Assembly: GCA_003586115.2 (NCBI GenBank)
Contig: QVOM02000119.1
Span: 51,051,428 to 51,115,427 of the forward strand
Direction of reading: 5' to 3'
Source of the DNA: Salvator merianae
Lineage: Eukaryota > Chordata > Lepidosauria > Squamata > Teiidae
Length of the DNA: 64,000 nucleotides
Below, piece after piece: positions 1 to 10,589 of this stretch. A program made the position numbers and the translations under genes. The notes beneath the pieces are model-generated. The model worked only from the letters and a program-made list of their open reading frames with translations. It had not been told where the DNA came from and did no database searches. Each line of letters opens with the position of its first letter. The stretch's first letter is position 1.

Positions 1-3000
1 TAATATATTTGGTGCCAGGTTTTTTTTACAAGGTTTTTTTTTTTTTTTCCTACTTCGAGAGATTATTTTAAGACATGAAGCACTGAACTGAAGCACTGAA
101 AAAAGCTTCTATAGTTACTTCCCCCTAACATGGTAGTAACTGTGGCCTCATCACTTCTTTTAAAGCCTGGAACTCTGAGATACAACATTGGATAAGTTTT
201 TAGTGCCATTGCTATTTAAGATGAAGGCAGTTGTAACCTAATCACCTGGCACTTGTCTTTTCAGCACTGGTTAAACATCTTGCTACAATCGCTAGATTTC
301 TTGCCATGAGAGTGTGACAGTAGTGCTGTCCCCACAGAGGACAGTGACTGGCAAGGACCTATGCAGATCTGGTATTGGACCTTCTACTTGGATAATCATG
401 GAGCCTTTCCATATTTGCCTGGTATACTGGAACAAGCTGCTCACTTCTTCTGCATGGGACTGGCACCATTCTGTCCAGAACCATCCTAAGGACTCCCTGT
501 CCCTGTTAAGCGGTGACCCTGTTTGAAAAGTTCTGCAAGTGTCAGCATTTCCACACCTGGTCTGTAACAAAGGAAAATGTTGCAGCCCCATCTTCAAAGC
601 TTGCATGAGCTTCAAAGGCAAGGTCCAAAGCTTGCATAAGCTTCAAAGATGGGGCTGTTGTGTGTTCCATTGTTTCTTACACAAGCTTCGAAGATCATCT
701 TTGAAACCCTGACATGGAAGTAGTTCATGTCTTGTGCACTGGATGTGATGCTGGAGCAACAGAAGCACGGGTCAGTTGCAGGGAAGGGTGGCTGGCACTT
801 GTGGTGGAAGTACACTTCACGTGGAATGGAACAGGGAAAGCGCAGCCGCAGCATCTGCTGGGCTTGGACTGGGATTGGCTGGAGCTGGAGCTGGATAGTT
901 AAACTGCTCCAGGGGAAGTAAGTGTGGAATAATGAGCAGCATCCAAAAATTCTACAAGATCTTGTTTTGACTGGTTTTCAGCAGCTATTCAGGCTGGTAT
1001 TAGTTATATTTTATGATGCACTCTTATAAGCGTTTTAATATTTTATAGATGTCTGATGTCAAATATTATTATCTATTCTAAAACCTCAATTGTATTAAAG
1101 AGAGAGAAACCCTCAATACCTTTTATAAGCTTCCAATGTGTTTTACACCTAAACATGTTTTGCTCTTTGCTCCTTGCTTTTTACTGTTTCTTGAAACTCG
1201 CTATCGAACTTATGAATGAAACTTTTAATGACCATGGCAAGCTAAATGTGCTGTTTGATTCCTTAAATGTCCCTTATCTTGTTCTTTTAAACAAAGGTAT
1301 TCCAGTCTTCATACAAAGCCTGCAAATCACCATCACTTTTCTTTGACTGATTTCCCACCGCAAAGAAAAGGCTTCAAGTCAGGAGTAAATATAATCCAAT
1401 TTGTGGCACCCTGCTTTATGTTTTCCTCTTTCCTTGAATCCAAACCTCCTTGCTGACTGTGTCATCACCCACTGACTGTAAAGCAATTTACACTTCAGTG
1501 TGTTTCCTTACACTGCAGTACTAAATGTGACTGCCGAACTGTGAAGTTTCACAGTTTAAGGATTATATAGTTAACAAGACTTGGCACATGGGAAATTTCT
1601 CACTACAGCTGCTTGTCCTTAATATTTCTGATGGTCTGTTTGAAAGAGAGAGAAAAAGAAAATGCCTGTAGCCAATAAAATAAACCTTGTAACTGAGAGA
1701 TTTCCTACTAGAAACCCCTGGCTAATGGGGGGTGGCGAGGTAAAAATTCTAGTCTCCCGCTAAAACAAAATAGGAAAACAAAAATTGAAGTATTGGGTTA
1801 TGACAGCATGTATATTTCAAGTGGTTTTTAATTTACTGGTTCAACACATCTCCGTAGCATTCTACTAGTCTTTTGCACTTTCTTTGTATTGCTACTCACA
1901 GGATTGTATGTTTGGCAAGGTGTTTTGTTTTGTTTTTCCAAAGGAGTTATTTACAAAGGAGTCAATGTGTCAGGGTAGACCATGAACAGGTCACCTGGCA
2001 AAGTGGAGAAGTAAGCCTTAAAATGCAGTTTATTCATAAATGTGTATAGAAAGGATGATGTTAAAAATGAAAAAGAATGGTGCTTGAAGGAAAGATGTGC
2101 TGTAACAGCATAACTGAGTATTTATCCCTGAATTAATAAAGTGTTATCCATGAAAAAAAGGAGGAGGGGGCCAATGTTTCCAGTGATAATAATGAAAATT
2201 CTTTAGGAGAGAAGCTATAAAGGGAAGGGGGAGCATACCTCTAAAACAGCCCCTTAGAGAGTGAACATGCTAAGAGGGCATAGAACGTTTAATATTTATT
2301 GTAGGTGAAGGTAGAAAGGTGTATTCTAGGAAAGGGCATAACTGCAATGGGAACTAGCAGGGTTCTTCCAGTTGCACTACCGCCTCCCACCAAGCCTAGT
2401 CGGTATTGTTGGTGTTCAGGAATGATTATGGAGATGATGGCAGTTGTGATATATAACATTTGGAGGAACCTGAATGCCCCTTTACAATGTTCATTTCTTA
2501 TGGGGCTGATTTGTGCATTCTTGAATGTAATGAATTGTGTCCACATATTAAGGGAAAGTGAACTCAGGCACTGACCTACTGGGTGGCGGGCTGCTGTTCA
2601 CTTTGACCTTATGGGCCAGGCTTGCTGACTATGTGTAAACCCAATATGACCTTCTTTATATTTCATATGTAGGCACAACTCTCACAAAGTATAAAAAACA
2701 CGCAAGATGTGTATATTTTAAATATAGTACTCAGAAATCAAGGCCCTATTTGTACTGACAGCTATTATCCCAGGATTAGCAACCTGTTCCATGCTGGAAT
2801 GGGTTGCTGCTAGTGCAGGACCTGGATATCTGCATTGAAATGGCCTGTCCATGCCAGACTCCACAGTGGCTCTGAAGCCCATGCCAACTTCAGAGCTGGT
2901 GCAGAGGGCTTCAAATGCTCCAAAGATCCAAAGCTTCAGAGCTCTGGAGGGTGGCATTTTGGTGGTGTGCCTTGTTGCACCACCCAAAATGATGCTCCAT

Positions 3001-4344
3001 GGTATAGTCTAGCATACCGGATTGAAGTCTGTTGGTACACTGGGCTAGGGTACCATTTTGGATACCTTAGCCCAGTCTATGCTCCATTCTATGCAGACAG
3101 AGCATGCTAGGGAAGGCAGAGCTTCCCATAGTCTGCACTAGCATGTGGAAGGGAGACTTCTAGACCCCTTCTTATCGAGGGACAGTGTTCCATGCAGAAA
3201 GGGTTTAGATTTAGCAAAGCATTGGGCAAGCTTCTGCAGTTTTAAAAGGGAGAAAGTGAATAATATGAAAACTGAAATTTACATCTTGCTTCCTACAAAG
3301 TCCAAACCTGTTCCTAGATATTATGTTCTTCAGAAGCAGTAATGCATTTTGCACAATTTATCTTAACTGAAACAAATTACAGGATTTCATACACACATTA
3401 TCATAGATTATCAAAACGAAAGTGAAAAGAGACAGAGAGAAACCTGTCAGGTCAAAGTCTATCTGGCATGCTTTAAAGGTAAAATAGAAACAAAAAATTC
3501 TGATAATAAACTGTAATTCTAATATACAAATCAAATAAAGGTCTCAGCAGATGTTTGCACTAATATGTCTTTCTGGTGTGCTAATACTAGGACAGAATAG
3601 ATGTTGAAAAGTTGCATGAAAAACAAGAGTACCCTAAGATTTTATGGGGGCTGCACTAGTAAAATTAAAATAAGAATGACACAAAGAAATCCCTTGCCCT
3701 TCTTACCAATCTGTTGTATCTCTGTGGATCCAAGAAGGCACCTGCTGCCACCTCTCCCTATTTTGGATGGCAGTGACCATCTCATGGTTGCCATACCGGT
3801 CCCTTTTTTGGTACGATCACTGGCAGAAGTGCCTCCTTTGCAGGGTAGTTTGTTCTGTGCTGGACTGAGGAGGCAGCATTTCACAGCACCTCCTCACTTC
3901 AAAATGGAGACAAGGAGGTCACCTTTCTTCCACAGTGCCTCCTCTGCCCAAGCCACTTCCACCCAGAAGTGGAGACATGGCCTAATTGTGGGGTATCACA
4001 TACATGGAGAAACAGAAGTTAGACTGTATTAAAGGTTTCACCAAATCTTCTTGGGTTTTGACCGTAATGAATGGAAAATCCCTTCCAAAGTTTTAATCAG
4101 CTCTATGCAGGCAGTACTGATAAGCAGCCTAAGGTACACCTGGAAACACCACACACACATTTGCCAGACTTCTTTGAAGCCAGGTTTACTCAGCAAATAC
4201 CTTCTACTCAGGTTTCCAAGATGCTTATGCAGTTCCATGTGGGTGCTTCTGGGTATGCCTGTGGCCTCCAGCAGCCACTGACTGAAAGGAACTAGAATGC
4301 AAAGCTTTGTGGAAGAGTATTCAGGGGATATGGTATTGGATGCT
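1..4344 (+). other. KITLG intron 1 (or 5' flank), first block, no gene seen
   Basis: A+T-rich sequence with no exon signature. A T run lies at 34-48. At 595-700 a short motif 'agcttgcat' followed by 'agcttcaaag' recurs with spacing, a small degenerate tandem array. At about 2720-3170 there is a G+C-richer repeat that contains 'ccatagtctgcactagcatg', a string also found in the middle of the 180-bp hairpin family, so it is probably a related DNA transposon remnant. I recognise nothing else. Confidence 0.5.
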
Positions 4345-4515
4345 ATTTATTATTATTAGGCCTTTTGCAGGGAGTTGAGAGTAGGTGAAGGTTTTGCCTT
4401 TGTCTTCTGCTTGAGAATGCCCAGAAGGAATTGGTGGGCCACTGTGTGAGACAGGATGCTGGACTAGATTGGTTGTGGCCTGAACCTCCAGGACTCCTCT
4501 TATATTCTTATGTTT
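4345..4515 (-). repeat. 'aacataagaggag' repeat family copy
   Basis: Read on the minus strand, it begins with 'cataagaatataagaggag' and continues through 'aatctagtccagcatcctg', 'cacacagtggcccaccaat' and a stretch matching the other copies at 17927, 25891, 43376 and 54046. All copies share the same end at 'cataag', so this is a defined repeat. It looks like the 3' part of a LINE of the CR1/L3 group common in squamates, but I could not confirm the class. Confidence 0.6.
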
Positions 4516-6146
4516 TCCTCATTCAATTTTAGTTAAATACAATTAAATTTTAGTTAAATACAATTAAAAACACAAATGAAAGGATCAGGAGAAACCTGTA
4601 GGCCCAGGATGATCAAATATCATACTTTGTATACATGATTTATTCTGTTCTAGATTCCCTGAGACTTTGGCACTCAGAAAGTAGAACAGGAGTTCCAGAC
4701 TGCATTTACTTGTATCTTTAGAGCAAGGTGGGCAAGCATCTCCCACCTTGGCTCAAACTCGAGACAGCAGACAGAAGATCCTGTTAAGAAAATGAGATTC
4801 CTCATTGTCAGGGCAACCCATCATGGGTGGCCATTTGGAGGTTATGCTGACTCATAGCTGCCTCAAGCAGTTGCTGTTGGTGCTGTGCAGTGCAGCCCAT
4901 CTTGACAAAAGGCCACAAAAGAGCTGTAAAGTGCTGTTGTTGATGCTTTCATACCAATTTAGGTCATGTCAGTTTGGCTAGTTTTGCTGAGGTACTCTGT
5001 GGGTGGTTTTTTCCATGGAGACAGGTCCTTTCCACTTTATGAGTAGAAACAGCCCTAAAGCTCATAGAAGCCTTAATGCGTGTAATTATATAATGGAATT
5101 ACCTTGCTAATGTTCTTTCTGTGTGCACGGATGTAGGAGGATGGGCTAAGCAAGAGTAGGCTACACTGAGAGTTTATGGCTGCTTCCACACTGTGCACCT
5201 TTGTGCACAATTTGGAGTCTGTCCTCCATCCTGAAACAAATGATTTGGGCCAGGAATGAAGGACACTCCAAGGACTGCATGGGCAGCTGCCCACAGAAAG
5301 ATTGCCTGACCCATCTTATGTTGAGAGGGTCAGCAATGAGTGGATGCCACTTCAAGCAGCGGTTAGAATAGTCCATAGAGGCCACAAGGAAGCTGCCTAT
5401 GGCGAAACCCTGCATTGTGCTTCTGCAGGGTTGTATGCAGTCCTAAAATAAAAAACATTGACTCTGATATTAGTAACTGGAGGTAGATGACTATTAAAAT
5501 TCTTTGCTCACGTTGCAGCTCTGAATTTAATCCTTAGTTAGAAGCACTTGTCTTTCTCAGAAGTGCCACTTGTCAGCTCACTCTGCCAAGGGTTTTACAA
5601 TTGTCCAAATCCTATTTCAATGACATCTAATCCTACTTCTAGTCACATATAAGGATGACTCCCATGTAGCTGTTACAGAACTTTTGAGTTTTTCTTAGAA
5701 TCTGGAGAATTCTAGTTTCCATTACTCCTGTATGCTATCTTTTTAAGAAATTACTTTGAAACAGGATGAGGAAATATTATTTTTAGGCTTCCACCCAGTT
5801 CCACTTATCTGGAAGCAAATTCCACTGAGGCAGTGGTGTAGAAGTCTCACACCAAGTGTCCGACAACAGAGTGAATGAGGACAAATAAACCAAACCTCAA
5901 TCTAGATAAGACATGTTGACTGCTGTGGTTGGTCCTGGAGCCCAGCTATCCACCCTGGTTCTGCATTGCATTTCACCTTTTCTGGACAGCCAGATCTGCA
6001 GTTTGATCACTGATGTATCAAGTAGTTTCTGTGGCACTGGGTGTCTTCAGTCAGCTCTGTCTGGTGGCCCAGCTGTGGCTGCATCTTCCCACAATCAAAA
6101 AAGGAAAAAGTGGCATAGAGGGGGTGGTGTCTGCATGCTAGTGCCT

Positions 6147-6214
6147 TAATCCACATTAAAGATCAGAAAGTGCACTTCCTAAGTGCATTCTCTGGCCTTT
6201 AACGTGGATTAGAG
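6147..6214. repeat. Short inverted repeat (hairpin)
   Basis: The left half reads 'taatccacattaaag' and 'agaaagtgcact'; the right half returns the complement as 'aagtgcattctct' and 'tttaacgtggatta'. The arms are about 33 bases with few mismatches and almost no loop. It resembles the tip of a palindromic DNA transposon. No clean target duplication was found. Confidence 0.55.
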
Positions 6215-6482
6215 GTGGGAAAGGAACACTAGCGTCTGTGTGCCATCACCTCTAAGCTGTTTTTAAGTTTGTTTTTTTTCAAATCTGTGCAGGTACAGTC
6301 TGTATCTCAATTTGGATGGGAATGGCATGATGTTGATTATTCATGCCTCAGCCACCTTTCCACTAGATTGTTTTCAGAAACTGGAGCTATGCAGAAGGGC
6401 CTGTAGAAGGAAGCATGTGACACCAGCCCTTCCTTGTCTGCAGTGACTGGCGATACATTTTTGGCTTCATTTCAAAGTGCTG

Positions 6483-6640
6483 ATGCTGACCTTTAAAACC
6501 CTACATAGTTGGGGATGATCTCATCTAATGGTACACCCAGGAGGCTTTCCTCATACCCTCTGCTGCGACGTAAGGAAAAGATTCCTACTTTATGCCCTGT
6601 TCCTACTTTTGCCACAGTCTTTAGACACTTTATGTGTGGG
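6483..6640 (+). mobile_element. L2-like LINE 3' coding remnant
   Basis: The opening 'gctgacctttaaaacccta' and the following frame resemble the C-terminal part of reptile L2-type ORF2, which normally runs from 'LTFKALH' to a run of Leu and Pro. The frame is broken and the match is short, so this is a decayed fragment. The better copy in this window is at 24950-25355. Confidence 0.35.
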
Positions 6641-8579
6641 TTAATGACATACATTTCTGGCATATCTGGACAACTAAGGCAATTTGTATTCTTTAAAGAG
6701 CAGCAAGGGAAGGCCTGTGTCTCTGTATCCTTAGCTGTACCACCAGAAGAGAACTGTGAGTGGTACAGCCACACAGGGTACCAAACCCAGCTTGGCAGTA
6801 CACCAGACACTCCACCATGCCACAGTGTGCCAAACCACCCCAGTCCAGCATTTCAAGAAGCAGCTGAGTGAGTGTGCATCTTGCCCATTTCAGCCACCTA
6901 GGCCCCATCCTGCCCTACAGCCCCACCTCTGCCTCTACCCTACCCGTAGGGCATCAGTCACTACCTCCTTGCTTAGGGTGCCTGAGCAAGAGTGCCTGTA
7001 TAAAGACAGCTGGGGATGTAATAACATCACAATGGAATGTTGGGAACCATTTCAAGCCATCCTTGCATATGCTTGTAGTTTGAATATAGCCATGAAAACA
7101 TAGAACTCAGGAAGAGAAACCACTGTTGGTTCAGGGTTGCAACAGAAGGCATCAGGATCAAGAAAGGCTTGTAAAGTGCTTTGCAATGTGTGTCTTCCAA
7201 AGCACATACCTCAATCTTCCTCTTGCTGCTGGGGAACAGGTATGTTTTCCTGTTCTCCTTTGGGGAGCTTCTGGGACCATTTCCTGTGGTTGTGAAAACA
7301 TCCCTGCCCAGAAACATCCCAGCTGGGGAATACAAGTTCCCTGACTGCAATGTTTGTGTGGCCAAGAGCAACAGCAGGCACGTGAACCACATGCCAGCAC
7401 TTTGAGAAGAGCACATATCATACAGATCCTGCCCTTTCACAGAACACCTCTGTGCTCCAATCTGAGGCGAAAGGAATATAGTACTATATGATCCGATGTG
7501 GGAAAGTTTAAAAGTTTTTTTTTAAATTGATGTATTTTTCATTAGTTTCCATTACAGATATATAGATTTTTTGCATGCACAGATTTTCATTTTCTGTTTA
7601 TAATATTATTTACATAAGGATGGAATTTGTTTAGCAAGAATGTTTTAAAATTTCATTTGAAACTCAGCAGCGATCAGATTTCTGGAATAGAAACAGAAAT
7701 ACAAATCAATCAGTGATGCAGTGTGAAGCATGTAGGGATGAGATTTTTATTTCTATCCCACTGAAAGATTGAGAGTCTTATCTGAGGAAGGGGCTTCTGA
7801 CCAGAGATTCATATCGCTTTGCTTGAGCAGTGATTTACTTTACTTAGACTGAATTCTGGTCTCTATGGACTTGGTGTATTTTGTTTACTGAGAGAGTACA
7901 GTGGAAGAGTTTTGACTTGCCCTAATTCCTAAATCAGTAAGCGATTAATGTACTGTAAATGTTGAGTTTGGGGTTTGAGAAGAAACTGAATTGAGACTCT
8001 CACTGTGTCTCCTTGGTCTACCACTAGAACAAGGTTCTCCTGACTTTCTATGGTCACAGAGTCCCCTGAAGTGATTCAGTCTGCCAGCACTCCATGACTG
8101 TTCCTAGAACTTCCGACTGTCCTTTTGCTCTAGTTCTTTTTTACTTGCTTGTAAGTAAACAGCTAAAGGGAAGTGAATGCCAAGTCACTTTCTTTGGCAC
8201 ATCATTCTAATTCTGTTCTTCGCCCCCCCATCAATTTAACAAGTTAGTTACTGAAATACGTCTTCTTTAATGTAATGCCAGAATAACGCTTAGGAAACCA
8301 ACCCATTAAATAATAATTGAGATAGAATCCAGATTTGTTATGCAGATGCCTTTTCCCCTAATGCGAAAAGATTCTTCAGAAGATTTAAAACAAAATAATT
8401 TTTTTTAAAAAAAGACTCGCTGGCATATGTTTCTAATGAAAAAAACATGACTGGCTTCATGTTAAAAAAATTATAATGTTCCCATCCATTTCCTTTTGCT
8501 ATTTTTAAACTTCAGATTTTATTACAGATTATATAGTATTTTTATTGTTCTTTTTAGAAAGAACATACAGGGCCTGTTC

Positions 8580-8811
8580 ATACTTAACGCATGGTACATT
8601 TCAGGACACTAGCTAGAACACAGAATCCGCACTTGCGAACAGCCCCAGCTGACCCGAAAGCTACTGAAGCCCACCTGATGCTTACCTAAATCCAACCAGC
8701 AGTGGCCAGTTAAATCAGATGAGGATCAGGGAAGGTGCATTCGCACCTTTTCTGGGTTCAAAATGGTGGCGGGGTGGGGCCAGCAGAGCTGTGCAGGCGC
8801 AGTCTGCCACT
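8580..8811 (-). mobile_element. Truncated copy of the GGGCCTGTT transposon family
   Basis: The left end 'gggcctgttcatacttaac' is followed by about 230 bases that match, in reverse complement, the right part of the element at 9526-10045 (shared strings include 'caggacactagctagaacac', 'tcagatgaggatcaggga' and 'ttcaaaatggtgg'). The match stops at 8811. This is a non-autonomous DNA transposon fragment in opposite orientation to its neighbour, so the pair could fold back on itself. No transposase is encoded. Confidence 0.65.
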
Positions 8812-9525
8812 TCATTAACTCTCCTACATTAACTTTCTTTTACCTTAGGGTACAAGCCAAAGGACAGACTTAATGTTAAAATTTCAGGGAGATTTCCTAA
8901 ATCCTTAAAGGGTGTTTATCTTTGATGAAATGCTGATGAAAGCTTTGTAATCTCACAATCCCAAAAGCTAACACGACTGGAAGAGGATAAATTAGTAACC
9001 TGAGACTAATCTTTAAATCTTACTAAAATGCATTAACTTAAAAAACAGGCTGAGGAACATAATAAGTCCTTCATCTAAGGTGCTTAAAGTAGGGGACCCC
9101 CCCCCCCCTTTCAACAATTTTATGGATTAAAAACTGCATATTAGCTTCCAGGACTAGGTAACTAATTTTTCTCCTAAATTTTTTACTTTGATTCTTTTGT
9201 TGTGATTGCACCGTGGAGTAAGGGCTGATTCTTGATGATTACATGAATATGTTCATGGACTTTTTTTGGCAGATACAGAAGTGATTCATGTATTTATAAA
9301 AATAGATTTATATAATCAATAAAAACCTAGTAATTGTAGTAAGCATTCTGCTCCTCATGCGCTGCAAAATCTATTATATTGTGGAGATAGCATTAATTCA
9401 GTTTTTTAGTTTTTAAAGGTTTGCATTCATTTGCTCAGAAATATTTAATCATAGAAGTTATTTTGTTTACCTCATCAGCCTAGAACTCGGACAAATGGAC
9501 ACTTTAAAAGCTAGGTCCCGACTAT

Positions 9526-10045
9526 GGGCCTGTTTGCACTTAACAACAGTATACACTCTAACTAGCACAGTTTGGGTCAGTTGGGTTTGGGTACAGAAAG
9601 GGATCTTTGCACCTGTCAGCACTGGAACACTCTGCAAGCTGACCAACGCTGGACGCAGTGCGAATGGGAGTGCACTAGTTTGGTAGCTGTGTTTGAACCC
9701 AGAGGGTCTGTGTTCAAACCTGTGTCCAAAAAGCCCACCAGGGTCTGGACCTCAAAGTCCGAACTGGGGTGCGAACTGGCAGACTGCACCTGCGTGGCTC
9801 TGCTGGACCCACCCCACCACCATTTTGAACCCGGAAATGGTGCGAACGCACCTTCCCTGATCCTCATCTGATCGCGCAGGTCAGGCTGGAGACTACAATT
9901 TAGTTGACCACAGCTGGTTGGATTCAGGTAAGCAGCAGGTGGGTTTTGATAGCTTTTGGGTCAGCTGGGGCTGTTTGCAAGTGCGGATCCTGTGTTCTAG
10001 CTAGTGTCCTGAAATGTAGCACTCACTAAGTGCAGACAGACTCCG
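9526..10045 (+). mobile_element. GGGCCTGTT-family non-autonomous DNA transposon
   Basis: The left end is 'gggcctgtttgcacttaa'. The right end 'ttagtgagtgctac' precedes 'taagtgcagacagactc' when read towards the edge; in reverse complement this gives a decayed version of the same terminus. The length is about 520 bases and there is no protein-coding capacity. The flanks give no clear target duplication, so the copy is old. Family members at 21382-22057 and 46386-46871 keep better ends. Confidence 0.6.
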
Positions 10046-10589
10046 AGTTCCTCATGTAATTCAGCTTCAAAGTAATTCATGAATGAACTACTGCCAGTAT
10101 ACTGAACCATGGAAGGTGTATGGATAGCACACACACACACACCATGGTCCACTATACCAGGCCTGGCCCCCTTTTAGGCTGGGCACCCAGAAGTGGCACT
10201 GAAAGTTCACCACTGTTAACTTGAAAGAAGCTGGGTTAGGACAGGTTGTCCAGAATGCAGGTAGCCCTATCATGACCCAGTGGCAACCCCTCCCACCCTT
10301 GGGATGGGGTACCTATCCCAGACTAAGGCATCTCACCTTAGTACAGGATTGTCTGGGCCAAAGCAGAAAGAGATTCCAACATTGTTACAGTAAGCAAGGA
10401 AAGAAATGAACTGTTCATGGATCTCTGCTTGTAAAAAAAACAATTCTCAACTGTTTTCAGCAATTAGGGAACTCTTTGCTTTTTTGTGAGGCCTGCAGAA
10501 TAACTCCTCAAATTTCAAAGTGTAACCCCTTTCAAATCTCCCTTTGTATTAACAACAGCAGTAACAAGTGTGGTTCATCTGCATACTTA
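10046..10589 (+). other. Intron 1 block with CA run and a decayed transposon
   Basis: A short CA run lies at 10130-10142. Between about 10140 and 10370, strings such as 'ggctgggcacccagaagtgg' recur near 31380 and 56850, marking a decayed member of a larger DNA transposon family (complete copy at 60721-61254). Nothing else is recognised. Confidence 0.4.

Larger units (their letters stand above)
4516..8579 (+). other. KITLG intron 1, second block, no gene seen
   Basis: Mostly unique-looking A+T-rich DNA. It contains a small hairpin at 6147-6214 and a LINE-like tract near 6483-6640 (separate entries). The 7480-8570 part is plain A+T-rich sequence with short A and T runs and no recognisable feature. 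Confidence 0.45.

Noticed and set aside
595..700. CRISPR-like or regulatory array
   Set aside because: Only two or three degenerate repeats with unequal spacing. It is in a vertebrate intron, so CRISPR does not apply.
3601..4032. 143-residue frame
   Set aside because: No recognisable domain, no splice context, and low-complexity composition. Most likely chance.
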